A DNA stretch of 64,000 nt. Source: Chondromyces crocatus. GTDB lineage: Bacteria > Myxococcota_A > Polyangia > Polyangiales > Polyangiaceae. Made by a program: the position numbers and the translations under genes. Location: the NCBI RefSeq assembly GCF_001189295.1, contig NZ_CP012159.1, positions 62,001 to 126,000 on the forward strand. The letters run 5' to 3'. The notes beneath the pieces were generated by a model. The model was not told the DNA's origin, searched no databases, and was given only the letters and a program-made list of their open reading frames with translations. Positions 21,401 to 29,924 of the stretch are shown in pieces (position 1 is the stretch's first letter; each line of letters begins with the position of its first letter).

Positions 21401-22494
21401 GAGGTCCGCTCGATGCCGTTCGAGTCACCGAGCGGGAACGTCTCGTACTCGACCTGCGCGTGGTTCAGCCCTTCCTGAGCCGCCCGATCCAGATTGCGCA
21501 GTAGACCCGTCGCGCTACCCGAGCCGACGAGCGAGGTCGCCCCACCCAGCAAGTGCCTCAGCTCACCCCAGCGGATCTGGTTGGCGCTCGCGTTCCCTGG
21601 CGTGTTGATCCGCGTGTGCCCACCATTCCCACGGCGCCAGTCGTGCCGGTGCTCGTAGCGCTCGTCGGTCGGCGTATAGGGCCAGTTCTGCGTGTAGGTG
21701 ATGTGATCGTGCGTGTTGATCAGCCCCGGTGAGATCACGCCGCTCGGGCAGGTGATCCGGGTCGCCCCCGCCGGCTCTTCGCAGTCGCACCCGACGCAGG
21801 TGATCAACCCCTGCGCATCGACGACCACCGAACCGCCGACGTAGACCACCCCAGGCGTCAGCACCCGCCCCTGGATCAACCGCTGCGCGTCTCCTGCGCC
21901 GACCTCGCACACCGCCCCATCCGGCAGCGGCACGAGATCCTCGCAGACCACCTCGGTCACCGCCGACTTCGTGCAGTCCGGCTCGCAACCATCGCCCGGC
22001 TCATCGTTCCCGTCGTCGCACTGCTCCCCCGGGTCGAGCACGCCATCGCCGCACGTTCCTTCGTCCCGACAGGACGCCGAACATCCATCCCCTGGCTCGG
22101 TGTTCCCGTCGTCGCACTGCTCGCCAGGCTCCAGCGTCCCGTTCCCACAGACCGCCGTCTCCTCCTCGACCTGGCAGGTCGGAGAGCACCCATCGCCGCT
22201 GTCACGGTTGCCGTCGTCGCATGCCTCTCCCGGATCGACGACGCCATCACCGCAGCGCGTGTTCTCGAGCTGGCACGTCGCGGAACACCCGTCCCCGGAG
22301 TTGGTGTTCCTGTCGTCGCACTGCTCGCCTGGATCGACCCGCCCATCACCACAGGTGCCGCTCGGACTGCAACTGCAGCCGCTGAACAGCACCATGCCGA
22401 GCACCGCGACACAGAGCCCGAGAAAGCCGAGCGGAGATGAGGATGAAGGAGCCGCTGAGCGCGCGACGTGGCTCCGAGAGGGGCGAGGACGCAT
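18496..22494 (-). CDS. Secreted multidomain lipoprotein: Cys-rich repeats, amidohydrolase, thrombospondin type 3 repeats, lamin-tail domain
   Basis: 1332 residues. A signal peptide ends in the lipobox LFSGC (Cys40). Residues about 46-175 hold four DUF4215-type repeats ([16 protein letters not shown]...GDGC). Residues about 195-600 are an amidohydrolase of the cytosine/guanine-deaminase type: INTHDHITY gives the HxH metal pair, FIHGVGL a later His, and ALGTDWV the metal Asp. Next come calcium-binding thrombospondin type 3 repeats ([30 protein letters not shown]), a beta-rich OB-like region, two Ig-like beta segments, and a C-terminal lamin-tail domain ([20 protein letters not shown]). It probably acts at the cell surface on an unknown amine or amide. 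It begins 75 bp after the MYXO-CTERM gene. Confidence 0.85.
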   Translation of the reverse strand: MRPRPSRSHVARSAAPSSSSPLGFLGLCVAVLGMVLFSGCSCSPSGTCGDGRVDPGEQCDDRNTNSGDGCSATCQLENTRCGDGVVDPGEACDDGNRDSGDGCSPTCQVEEETAVCGNGTLEPGEQCDDGNTEPGDGCSASCRDEGTCGDGVLDPGEQCDDGNDEPGDGCEPDCTKSAVTEVVCEDLVPLPDGAVCEVGAGDAQRLIQGRVLTPGVVYVGGSVVVDAQGLITCVGCDCEEPAGATRITCPSGVISPGLINTHDHITYTQNWPYTPTDERYEHRHDWRRGNGGHTRINTPGNASANQIRWGELRHLLGGATSLVGSGSATGLLRNLDRAAQEGLNHAQVEYETFPLGDSNGIERTSGCNYPGMVTQADIAGESAYLPHVAEGIETSARNEFICLNTDPNNIVQPQSAFIHGVGLVAADYAAMAANGTSLIWSPRSNITLYGDTAVVTAAARLGVQIALGTDWVATGSMNVLRELRCADNLNKNYYGNFFTDEDLWRMTTSAAAAVTGTDDVIGVLAPGKVGDIAIFDGRVRVNHRAIIDADPQDVTLVLRGGKALYGDAAVIAAIPATGSCDNMDVCGSDKQLCLSGDIGMSLEQLATSAGASIYPAFFCGEPEREPLCAPKRSATNASVQGSSLYSGEPSADDLDGDGVPNAEDNCPSVFNPVRPLDGGRQADQDNDGLGDACDVCPMDAGTTLCNVPDPNDTDGDGIPNAIDNCPTVANPGQEDADNDGKGDVCDPCPNDYNPGSAGCPATIYAIKSGTVTVGSTVSVSNALVTGRHTGGYFLQVKPGDAGYQGSANSGVYVFGSSTGIAVGDRVSLTSALVSDYYGQIQLTSPVAVVEQSQNEALPPPVVASTASLVASATARPLEGVLVEVHDVSVIGLDLMYNEFILNGNLRVNDLMYLVSPFPQVGTTFTAVRGVLNYRNNTFKLEVRGASDIVLGPPTLSSFGPPLSYVYEGETGVPTTPTPLTVTLSHAALVDTPVSVVSADPAINVVGGGVVVPAGATSAVVLVDGVTAAPSVTLMASLDAVSLTADVRVLGPAELPTLASLTPPSGTVAPGGSIALTVTLDLPAPAGGTVVTLAVTPPGAGTVPGTVTVGAGQVSASFDYVDADVESMVTVSATLGAVTLTSTLEVVAPMGGLVINEVDYDQVGADGAEFVEIYNGTGAPVDLAGYAVVLVNGSNNSVYGTISLASAGTLAAGQYLVVGSTAVQVPATALKINFTGSQSDRIQNGAPDGIALVNTITGTLVDALSYEGSITSVNIPNVGTVSLVEGTPLPTSVADSNTVAGSLCRIPDGVDTNNAASDWAFSTTITPGAPNVP

Positions 22495-22569
22495 GCCTCC
22501 ACTCTAGGCGAACTCCCTGATCCCGGGATCGCCGAATTCGCGCGTACGGCCGTTCCAGCCGCAATGTCG

Positions 22570-23928
22570 TCAGGGAGTCGTCGTGCTGTCACGCAGGCGC
22601 GGGGTGCGTCGCCACCTTCGCGCACCGAAGGCGATCCCCAGCACGAAGGGAACCGACACTGCCCACCAGCGGCGCTCGCCCGCACCTGCCGCAGTGCATC
22701 CACAGCTGTCTTGCCCGCCTCCACCTCGGGGATCCGCCTGAGCGCCTCCCGTGGTGGAGAGCCCGCCGCCTGCAGGCCCGCTCCCCCCGACGCTCACGCT
22801 CGTCCCCCCGCCTTCTCCCGCGTCTGCCGTGCAATCCTGCGCGGCAGCCTGCATGGCTCCCAGCGCTTCCTTCGCCGCACCATTCGGATCGACCAGTCCG
22901 TAATACAGGTCGGCAGCCGGGACATCGCGGAACATGGCCCAGCTCACGCCAGCGACATCGTTTCGTGATGCCAGCAGGCCGTAGGTCACCGAGAGGTTCT
23001 CGGCCTGGAGAGATTCACCCAGCAGCAAAGACGACCACCCCACCTCGGTGATCATGAAGCGAGAAGCATCGCCTCGCTCTCCCGCCAGATTCCGCAACGA
23101 GTCGAGGTAGGCATTCGCCACTGCACCGTCCGTCGGGAGGTTCTCGTTGACGTAGAGCTGCACCCCGAGCCGATCCCAAGGATAGCGACGGCCCGTGCTG
23201 GCTTCGAGGTCGTCCCAGAGCGGCTGCGCATACAGCTCGTCGAGGTAATCCTCACCCGAGAAAAAAGGGCCGCCCTCGTCCGTCAGCAGTCCGCCCGAAA
23301 CGAGCGAGACCGCGCCCGCGTCCACGAGGACACGAACCCGGCGGTAGACTTCGGACATCATCGTACCGAAGACCCGCGGCAGAAGGTAAGTACAGCCCGC
23401 AGCTTGAGGCTGGGACGCGTAGCCGGGGTTCGTGTAGCAGTTCGGTGCCAGCCAGACTTCCCAGCGCGACACGCGCGTCGCGAAGCGCTCCACCAGCGAG
23501 GCCGACGTCGACGCGAACGCCTCGACGAAGGCGTTGTTCCCGTCACCGTCACCGTCATCGTTCCACGCCGCCTGGGAGGAAGGCACCACCCCGGTACCGA
23601 GCACGGCGACCGGCTCGAGCCCTGCGGACCGAGCTGCATCGAAGACGGCTGCATACGCGGCGAGCCTTTCTTCGCTCCACTCGTCTCCCCCGCCGAGCTG
23701 CATGTCGATCCGGACGGACCCGACCCCGGAGGAGGCCACCGCCGCGGCCACCGACTCGTTGAAGGACGCAGGCGCGGCGACACCGTAGAACGAGCACGGG
23801 ACACCGGGCGCCGCGAGCGACGGCACCGCGCCACACAGCAGCGCGAGGAGGCTCGCCATCCCCACGGCGCGACGCGAACGCCGCTCATCCTGCCCGAATC
23901 CCCTTCGTCCCCTGCCGGCGCCTCTCAT
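22570..23928 (-). CDS. Glycosidase-like (clan GH-A fold) protein with MYXO-CTERM sorting tail
   Basis: 452 residues. A signal peptide (MASLLALLCGAVPSLAAPG) precedes a TIM-barrel-like region: VRIDMQLGGGDEWSEERL, AGLEPVAVLGTG, and MITEVGWSS, where Glu would be the clan GH-A nucleophile. The usual acid/base site W..WNEP reads WEVWLAPN, so the acid/base Glu appears missing. A Gly/Ser linker (about 365-410) leads to DSCGCTAAGAGERRWW, a hydrophobic helix and RRWRR, the MYXO-CTERM surface-sorting tail. In-frame starts at 23928 or at the later MASLL are both possible. It is probably first in a transcript with the lipoprotein at 18496-22494. Confidence 0.75.
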   Translation of the reverse strand: MRGAGRGRRGFGQDERRSRRAVGMASLLALLCGAVPSLAAPGVPCSFYGVAAPASFNESVAAAVASSGVGSVRIDMQLGGGDEWSEERLAAYAAVFDAARSAGLEPVAVLGTGVVPSSQAAWNDDGDGDGNNAFVEAFASTSASLVERFATRVSRWEVWLAPNCYTNPGYASQPQAAGCTYLLPRVFGTMMSEVYRRVRVLVDAGAVSLVSGGLLTDEGGPFFSGEDYLDELYAQPLWDDLEASTGRRYPWDRLGVQLYVNENLPTDGAVANAYLDSLRNLAGERGDASRFMITEVGWSSLLLGESLQAENLSVTYGLLASRNDVAGVSWAMFRDVPAADLYYGLVDPNGAAKEALGAMQAAAQDCTADAGEGGGTSVSVGGSGPAGGGLSTTGGAQADPRGGGGQDSCGCTAAGAGERRWWAVSVPFVLGIAFGARRWRRTPRLRDSTTTP

Positions 23929-24033
23929 GCGTCGACGTTACCTCACGATCCCGAAGGGGGCGAATCCCGGGCCACGTTCCAGACCTCGTCGTGCTCGGGA
24001 CGCCGCAACCCGAGCTGTGGTAGGAGCGCAGAG

Positions 24034-25794
24034 GTGTCCGCTCAGCGCGAACCGGCCTCGGACGCCGGCGTCATGAAGACCGAGGCGCCCGCTCACACCT
24101 TCGGCGCTTGGCTCCGTGGCGCGCCGCTTCCAGCGCGCTTGCACCTGGTGCTGGGCCTCGTCCTGCCCGTGCTCGCCCTTCTCGTGAACATGGTGCGCCT
24201 CGCGCCATTCACGATCGACGACGCGTACATCTCGTATCGCTACGCGCGCAACCTCGCCGGCGGCCTGGGGCTGGTCTACAACGCCGGCGAGCACATCGAG
24301 GGCTACACCAACTTCCTCTGGACCGTGCTGCTCGCAGCCGGCATCCCGCTCGGCCTCGACCCCGACCTCGTGGCCAAGGTCCTCGGTGGCGCTGCGGCTT
24401 GCGGGAGCCTGGGGGCCGCCTACCTGCTCGAGCAGCGCCTTCTCCCTGCACGCAGCACGCCGTGTTTGTCTCCCTGGCTCCTCGCCAGCTCCATCGCCAC
24501 GGCCGGCTACGCCGTCTTCGGCCTGGAGACGTCCCTGTTCGTGTTCCTCGTCCTCGCCGGCACCGAGCAGATGTTTCGCGAGGAGGATCGGCTCGAGCGC
24601 CGCACCGAGGCTTCAGCCGGCGCGGCCACCGCGCCCCGCGCCTCCTGGTCCACCCTCGGCGTCTTCCCCTTCTCCGGCTTGCTCTTCGGGCTCGCCGGGC
24701 TCACGCGGCCCGAAGCGCCGATGTTCCTGGGGATTCCCATGCTGTTCCTCGGCCTGCGGTTCTTCGGGCTCAGGAACCTCGTGCGCGGCCTCCTGTTCAT
24801 CGCCCCCGTGGGCCTGCACATGCTGTGGCGCCACGCCTACTATGGCACCTGGCTCCCCAACACCCTCAGCGCCAAGACGGGCGACCTCACGGCCCAGCTC
24901 CATGGTGGCGCCCGGTATCTCTCCGCCTACGCGCAGCACGCCTGGCCTGCGCTGCTGCTCTCCCTCTACGGCTTCTGCCTCGCCCTCACCCTCAGGCACC
25001 GCCGCGCGCTCTGCCTCGGCACCGTCGCACTCGCCGTGCTCGCCTATGTGCTCCTCGTGGGTGGCGACTGGATGCCGGCCCATCGGTTCGTCGCGCCGTT
25101 CGAACCCTACGCCTTCGCACTCGCCGGCATGGGTGGACGTGCGTTGCTCGACACCGCCCTCGCCTGGGGCGCCTCGTCCACCCCCACGCGCGGAGTCTCA
25201 GCGAAGCGGGGAGCCACCTGGTTCCCGAGGGCCGCACTCATCGCGATGACGTGCGCCCTCCTCGCGACGGGAACCCACCGCAGCATCATGCTCGGCCGCG
25301 CTCACCGTCGCATCCTCCTCGATGACAAAGTCTTCTGGGACAGCGCCGCGGGAGGCGTCGCCACCTGGTTCGAAAAGCATGGGCAGCCAGGCGCAATCGG
25401 CATCGGCGACATCGGCTACATCGGCTATGTCACCGACTACCCCATCCTCGACCTCCTGGGGCTCGTGGATCCGGTGATCTCCCGCCTTCCTGGCGGCTAC
25501 ACCCAGAAGACGGGGGCGGGCTACGTACAGCACGTCTTCGAGCAGATGCCCCGTTACTTCGTCTTCGTGGGCAGCAAAGACGGCTGCGATCGTCTCCCCT
25601 TTCCGGCCCAGGAAAAGCTGCGGCGAGACCGTCGCTTCCAGCGCGCCTACCAGGTCGCGGGGCGTATCCGACACAGCAAGAATGGCTACTGGTGCATCTT
25701 CGAGCAGCACGCCGAGCGGAGCCCGGACACCATGCCGCCCTCCACGCCTGCACCGACGCCGGCCCTCCCCGACGACGACGCCCTCCTCCCCTGA
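24034..25794 (+). CDS. GT-C family membrane glycosyltransferase (ArnT/PMT-like)
   Basis: 586 residues. After a short leader there are about nine to ten membrane helices (LHLVLGLVLPVLALLVNMV, then LLAAGIPLGL, and so on). The first loop carries FTIDDAYISYRYARNLAGG: the DD pair and following residues form the acidic catalytic motif of GT-C enzymes that use polyprenyl-phosphate sugars. EGYTNFLWTVLL is typical of the AftB/PMT-like group. The C-terminal periplasmic part contains IGDIGYIGYVTDYPILDLLGL. The GTG at 24034 is preferred because AGGAG precedes it at 7 nt; an internal ATG at 24073 lacks a site. It is divergent from the MYXO-CTERM gene. Acceptor and sugar unknown. Confidence 0.8.
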   Translation: MSAQREPASDAGVMKTEAPAHTFGAWLRGAPLPARLHLVLGLVLPVLALLVNMVRLAPFTIDDAYISYRYARNLAGGLGLVYNAGEHIEGYTNFLWTVLLAAGIPLGLDPDLVAKVLGGAAACGSLGAAYLLEQRLLPARSTPCLSPWLLASSIATAGYAVFGLETSLFVFLVLAGTEQMFREEDRLERRTEASAGAATAPRASWSTLGVFPFSGLLFGLAGLTRPEAPMFLGIPMLFLGLRFFGLRNLVRGLLFIAPVGLHMLWRHAYYGTWLPNTLSAKTGDLTAQLHGGARYLSAYAQHAWPALLLSLYGFCLALTLRHRRALCLGTVALAVLAYVLLVGGDWMPAHRFVAPFEPYAFALAGMGGRALLDTALAWGASSTPTRGVSAKRGATWFPRAALIAMTCALLATGTHRSIMLGRAHRRILLDDKVFWDSAAGGVATWFEKHGQPGAIGIGDIGYIGYVTDYPILDLLGLVDPVISRLPGGYTQKTGAGYVQHVFEQMPRYFVFVGSKDGCDRLPFPAQEKLRRDRRFQRAYQVAGRIRHSKNGYWCIFEQHAERSPDTMPPSTPAPTPALPDDDALLP

Positions 25795-25821
25795 CAGGGA
25801 CGCCCGCTCCACGGAGATGGA

Positions 25822-25838
25822 GAGCGCTTCACGCGCTC
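25822..25838. terminator. Small hairpin between convergent genes
   Basis: GAGCGC TTCAC GCGCTC lies in the 63-bp gap between the glycosyltransferase stop (25794) and the BtpA-like stop (25858). Its 6-bp GC-rich stem could end either transcript; there is no T-run. Confidence 0.35.
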
Positions 25839-25857
25839 GCCACTTCACGCTCGTCGC

Positions 25858-26649
25858 TCAGCTGTGCCACACCTTGCGGAAGGCGTCGGCGAAGCGGGTG
25901 GCGGTGCCCTGATCGACGGGATCGCCCGCGCGACCACTCGCCCGGAGGCACGACCCCACGATCACCCCGTGCGCGCCGCACAGCGACGAAAGCGAGTCCA
26001 CCGTCACGCCGCTCGCGATCAGCACCGGCACATGCACGGCTGCGCGCACGGCCTCCAGCTGCGCTCGATCCGCCGCACGCCCGGTCCCGGAGCCAGTCAC
26101 CAGGAGCGCGTCGGCGAGCCCCCGTCCAGCCGTCTCCTCGGCCTCCTCTGCGATCGGACGCGGGGTGAGGGGCGCAGAGTGCTTCACGTCCACGTCGCAG
26201 AGCAGGCGCACGGCCGACGCCCCCAGCTCACGCCGCAGCCGCAGCGTCTCGTGAGCGCGCCCTTGCACCAGACCCTGATCGGTGATCCGCGCCCCCACGT
26301 GGACGTTCACCCGGATCATGCTCGCGCCAGCCGCCACCGCGATCGCCAGCGCCGCTTCCGCGTCGTTGCGGAGCACGTTCACCCCCAGCGAGACGGCTGG
26401 CGCCGCCCCCCGCGCCGCGAGCGCGGCCGCCGTCATCGCCGCCACCGTGATCGCCGGGACGCGCTCCGGATGGAACGGCGCGTCCCCGAAGTTCTCCAGG
26501 ATCACCCCCTCGAAACCCGCGGCCGCAAGCGCCCGCGCGTCGGCCGCCGTCTGCTCGAGAATCGGCCCCAGCTCGCCTGCAAACCGAGGGCTGCCAGGCA
26601 GCGGGGGGAGATGGATGACGCCGATGAGGGAAGGGAGCGAGTCGCGCAT
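25858..26649 (-). CDS. BtpA/SgcQ family TIM-barrel protein
   Basis: 263 residues, full length for the family. The N-terminus SLIGVIHLPPLPGSPRF is the family signature; GFEGVILENFGDAPFHPERV and ASMIRVNVHVGARITDQG follow in order, and ALLVTGSGTGRAAD with VLIASGVTVDSL lines the C-terminal phosphate-binding end of the barrel. BtpA is needed for photosystem I accumulation in cyanobacteria and SgcQ is a sugar-metabolism protein of enterics; the biochemical function elsewhere is not settled. The gene is divergent from the membrane-anchored protein at 26762. Confidence 0.88.
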   Translation of the reverse strand: MRDSLPSLIGVIHLPPLPGSPRFAGELGPILEQTAADARALAAAGFEGVILENFGDAPFHPERVPAITVAAMTAAALAARGAAPAVSLGVNVLRNDAEAALAIAVAAGASMIRVNVHVGARITDQGLVQGRAHETLRLRRELGASAVRLLCDVDVKHSAPLTPRPIAEEAEETAGRGLADALLVTGSGTGRAADRAQLEAVRAAVHVPVLIASGVTVDSLSSLCGAHGVIVGSCLRASGRAGDPVDQGTATRFADAFRKVWHS

Positions 26650-26761
26650 GAAGGTGTCCGTGAGGAGCGCAGCCTAGCCCGTCACCTGGACCAGGTGTAC
26701 CCCTGCTGCTTCACTCAGCGGTCCCTCCCCCGGCGCCGACTTCTGCTAGCCTCGCGGCCCC

Positions 26762-27544
26762 ATGCCCTGGCTCTGGTACGTCGGCCCCATCCTGGTGGTC
26801 GCCATCTATCTGATCACGCTTCTTCCAGGCCGCTTCGAGCGTCGGAGGGAGCGCGAACTCACCCGCTGGCGCGAACTCATGCGCCCCACCACCCCGGGCG
26901 AGGTCGATGGTCCCATCCCTCGACAGCACATCCCGGCCGAGTTCGTACGCCCCCTCGAAGAGCTCGGAGGCGGCATCCAGCTCGCTCGCTTCGAACTCCA
27001 CGAGAAGCTCGCCTACGTCGCCGTCATGGGCCCCGACCTGCACAACAGCAGCGAGTACCAGGCCGTGATCACCCGGCTGGCCGAGCCTGCGCCCAGCATG
27101 CGCGTGGCGCCGCTCGCCATCATCGACGGGCACCGCGTCGCGAACATCGGCATCAAGCTCAAGAAGGATCCTGGCTTCAACGAGCTGTTCCAGATCGACG
27201 GCAAGGAAACCAAACGCATCACCAGGTGGCTGAACCGACGTGTACGCGACGCCCTCCGCGAACTCCCTTACGCCTGGCTCGTGACCACCGATCGGACGAT
27301 GGCGCTCGCCATCCACGGACCGGTCGACGCCGATCGTCTCTACGCCCTGCTCACGGCCGCTGACGCCATCTTCGCCGAGCATGGTGACGAAGACGGCCCC
27401 TCTCTCTTTTACGACGAAGAGGACGAAGCTGGCGACGAGCGCGAAGACGCGCCGGACGACGACGAGGACGGCACGAAAAGCGCGAAGCCCCCGACCAAGA
27501 GCACCTCGAAGGAAGCCCCCCGCTCCGCAGGCCGCGCGGGGTGA
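26762..27544 (+). CDS. Hypothetical membrane-anchored protein with acidic C-terminal tail
   Basis: 260 residues. It has one N-terminal membrane helix (WLWYVGPILVVAIYLITLLP) followed by a basic stop (GRFERRRERELTRW). A globular middle (residues about 50-215) contains LAYVAVMGPDLHNSSEYQAV and VANIGIKLKKDPGFNELFQI. The tail is acidic (YDEEDEAGDEREDAPDDDED) and ends Lys/Ser-rich. I do not recognise the family. The ATG at 26762 directly precedes the membrane helix. Confidence 0.65.
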   Translation: MPWLWYVGPILVVAIYLITLLPGRFERRRERELTRWRELMRPTTPGEVDGPIPRQHIPAEFVRPLEELGGGIQLARFELHEKLAYVAVMGPDLHNSSEYQAVITRLAEPAPSMRVAPLAIIDGHRVANIGIKLKKDPGFNELFQIDGKETKRITRWLNRRVRDALRELPYAWLVTTDRTMALAIHGPVDADRLYALLTAADAIFAEHGDEDGPSLFYDEEDEAGDEREDAPDDDEDGTKSAKPPTKSTSKEAPRSAGRAG

Positions 27545-27938
27545 GGTCCCTCTCGGTGCGGTGCAACGAGGCCGCGCCGCTGTCGCTCCCCGAACGGTGC
27601 ACCGACGGCTGCGCCTCGCGGCACGAGCGCTGACCGGAACGAAGCCTCGGCGCCCGGTCGAGGCGCGCCCGAGGCCTTCCCACCTGCGCGCAGACAAAAA
27701 AAAGCACGCTGCAAGCCTCGGGGGGGGATCGAGGGCTTTGCAGCGTGCGAGTAAACGCGCCTCACGGGCCTCGGGGGGGGGATCAAGGTCTCCGCGGCGG
27801 CGCTGGCCGAACAGATTGCAGCCCTTGTGCCAGCCTTTTTTGAAGAGCTTTCAGGTACTTACCGGGCCAGTCCGCAAGTCCGAGTTCACATCTGAACGAC
27901 ACGTCGGAAGACCTGCAACCCTCCCCCCTGGAGGCGGC
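27545..27938. other. Convergent intergenic region, 394 bp
   Basis: It contains a strong minus-strand terminator (27696-27748) and a second copy of a G-run motif, GCCTCGGGGGGGGGATC, at about 27768-27784. Codon bias is lost here and I see no gene. Confidence 0.6.
27696..27748 (-). terminator. Strong intrinsic terminator ending the 33.0-27.9 kb minus-strand operon
   Basis: GCACGCTGCAA (27704-27714) pairs with TTGCAGCGTGC (27738-27748); inside it GCC pairs with GGC and TCG with CGA, separated by one-base bulges, around a G-run loop. On the minus strand the hairpin is followed at once by eight T residues (A-run at 27696-27703). It is the clearest intrinsic terminator in the window, about 190 bp beyond the stop of the last minus-strand gene at 27939. 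Confidence 0.85.
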
Positions 27939-28499
27939 TCACTCCACCAGACCCACCACCCGTTGCTGCCTCGAAAGCTCGGCAGCCTCCTTCAGGGACT
28001 CGAAGATCTCCCTGGACGCAGGCAATCCACGCAGCACCAGCTCCGGATCGCTCGTGTCTTTCGTGAACACCCGGATCTCGGCCACGCCCAGGATCCGCTC
28101 CATCAGCGACTGCCGCAGATCCAGGTCCTGAACCCGCCAGAGCTGGAGCGTCTCCACACGACGTGACAGGAGCCCCGCCTCGTAGTCGATGGTCCGCTCG
28201 GTGATCTTGTAGCGAATGCTCTTCCGCTTCCAGTGAAGCACGGCGAGCCAGATCAACCCCACGACCACCAGCGACAGGATGGAGGCTGCGACGTAGGACC
28301 AGAACCAGGCTTTCCAGCTCGGCGTCCCCTCGTACACCACGCGTGGCGCGCCCGGTGTGGCCAGCGCACTCGACCCCCCCACCACCGCCAGGGCGTTTGC
28401 CGTCGGCAAGGGCTGGGAGCCATCCAGCATGCTCCCGCAGAAGCGGCACTTGATCGCTGCGTCCTGGATCGACTCGGCACAGAAAGGACACGGCTTCAC
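27939..28499 (-). CDS. Zinc-ribbon plus bacterial PH-domain membrane protein
   Basis: 186 residues from a GTG start. The N-terminus is a zinc ribbon, CPFCAESIQDAAIKCRFCG (CxxC-x10-CxxC). One membrane helix (YVAASILSLVVVGLIWLAV) precedes a bPH2/DUF304-like domain: IRYKITERTIDYEAGLLSRR, ETLQLWRVQDLDLRQSLMERILGV. This order, membrane helices then a RYxIT..RI..e.Gl segment, is typical of YdbS/YdbT-like proteins of unknown function. The GTG at 28499 directly precedes the zinc ribbon; longer frames overlap the aminotransferase gene. Last gene of the minus-strand operon, 35 bp after the aminotransferase. Confidence 0.75.
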   Translation of the reverse strand: MKPCPFCAESIQDAAIKCRFCGSMLDGSQPLPTANALAVVGGSSALATPGAPRVVYEGTPSWKAWFWSYVAASILSLVVVGLIWLAVLHWKRKSIRYKITERTIDYEAGLLSRRVETLQLWRVQDLDLRQSLMERILGVAEIRVFTKDTSDPELVLRGLPASREIFESLKEAAELSRQQRVVGLVE

Positions 28500-28534
28500 G
28501 CGCGGAAGCCTAGCACCGGCAGGACGACGGCACC

Positions 28535-29866
28535 TCAGCCGACCCGGCCATCGCCCGCCCTGCTCGCTGTGGCGAGCAGCACGCGGAGCCGTGGCATCAT
28601 CGCCGCGATCTCCTCCAGCGACACGGCTCCGACCGAAAGCCTGAACCACCCCGTGTCCTCCGTCGACCCGAAGGCCTGGAAGGGCACCACCGCCAGCCCT
28701 GCCCCTTCCAGCAAGAGCTGCCGGATCTCCTCGTTGCTCCGCGGCCTCCGCTCGCCCACCGTCGCCCCCACGAGGTCGAACCGAACGGACAGATAGATGG
28801 CGCCTTGAGGCGCGATCGCATCGACGGGCGCGCCGTCTCGCTTCATCGCCATGAACCCGTCGAACAGCGCATCGAGCCGCTCCCGCACGCGCGCCTTCAT
28901 CGGCACCTGAAACGCACGAACCGCGTCAGGGCGACCCAGGAGCGCCGCCGTGGCCATCTGCTCCGCCTTGGGTGCCCACGCCCCGACGTGCCCGAGGATG
29001 TCGGCCATGCGCCGCCGCAACGCGGGCGGCATGAACCCCCAGCCGACCCGCATCCCCGTCGCGCACAGCGACTTGGAGATCGCGTCGAGCAAGATCGTGT
29101 ACGGAGCGACCTCGGGCACGAGCGAGACCGGCGTCGCATGCGCGGCATCACCGAACGTGAGCGACCAGTACACCTGGTCGAAGATCAGAAAGACGGGGCG
29201 CGCCCCGACCTGCGCTCGGCGCCGGTTCTCCTCGACGATCAGCGCCGCGATGCGGCCCAGCTCCCCTGGATCGATGACCGTACCCGTGGGATTGAGCGGC
29301 GAGTTCAGGAGCACCGTCCTCGCCGTCGCCAGATGAGGCTGGAGCGACGCTGCCGTCGGAAAGAAGTTGGTGCTCGCTTGCACGGGGAGCGGCAGCGGCG
29401 TTGCCCCGGCCAGGTAGGCGTAGTGGTTGTTGTTCCAGGACGGCACCGGATAGACGGCCACATCGCCCGGGTCGAGCAGCGCCCTGTACGTCGCGTAGAG
29501 CAGCGGCCGCGCTCCACCCGCCACGAGCACGGCATCGAGCGGATAACGAAGCCCCAGCTCCTGCTCGTAATGGCGAACCAGCGCCTCGCGCAGCGGCAGC
29601 ACGCCATCCGAGGGGGGATAGTTCGTGTGCCCGTCGGCGAGCGCGCGCTTCGTCCCCTCCAGAAGCTCGGTGGGGATCGGGAAGTGGGCTGGATCGAAAT
29701 CACCGACCGTCAGGTTGCACACCTCCACCCCACGGGCCTTCAGCGCGCGGATCTCCGCCGCGATGCGCAGGATCTCCGAGCCAATCACGCCCCGCGCGAG
29801 CCCCGAGAGGCCCACGTCGGTGGCGTCGAGCGTTCCGAACTCCGGCGTCACGACCCTGGTGCTCAT
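28535..29866 (-). CDS. PLP-dependent class I/II aminotransferase (aspartate aminotransferase-like)
   Basis: 443 residues. Fold-type I features: VCNLTVGDFDPAHFPIP near the N-terminus, NYPPSDGVLPLREAL, LLNSPLNPTGTVI (Asn that holds PLP), IFDQVYW (Asp and Tyr), and the Schiff-base lysine in ILLDAISKSLCATGMRVGWG. The final Arg for the substrate carboxylate is in GWFRLSVGA. Closest in style to aspartate/tyrosine/aromatic aminotransferases, but the amino donor cannot be read from sequence. The ATG at 29866 is chosen because residues before it in the longer frame are Arg-rich filler. Third gene of the operon. Confidence 0.9.
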   Translation of the reverse strand: MSTRVVTPEFGTLDATDVGLSGLARGVIGSEILRIAAEIRALKARGVEVCNLTVGDFDPAHFPIPTELLEGTKRALADGHTNYPPSDGVLPLREALVRHYEQELGLRYPLDAVLVAGGARPLLYATYRALLDPGDVAVYPVPSWNNNHYAYLAGATPLPLPVQASTNFFPTAASLQPHLATARTVLLNSPLNPTGTVIDPGELGRIAALIVEENRRRAQVGARPVFLIFDQVYWSLTFGDAAHATPVSLVPEVAPYTILLDAISKSLCATGMRVGWGFMPPALRRRMADILGHVGAWAPKAEQMATAALLGRPDAVRAFQVPMKARVRERLDALFDGFMAMKRDGAPVDAIAPQGAIYLSVRFDLVGATVGERRPRSNEEIRQLLLEGAGLAVVPFQAFGSTEDTGWFRLSVGAVSLEEIAAMMPRLRVLLATASRAGDGRVG

Positions 29867-29924
29867 GCTGCCCGATCTATGGACCAGCGCGCTGCCACGA
29901 GCCCGTCGAAAGACCATGCCAGGT

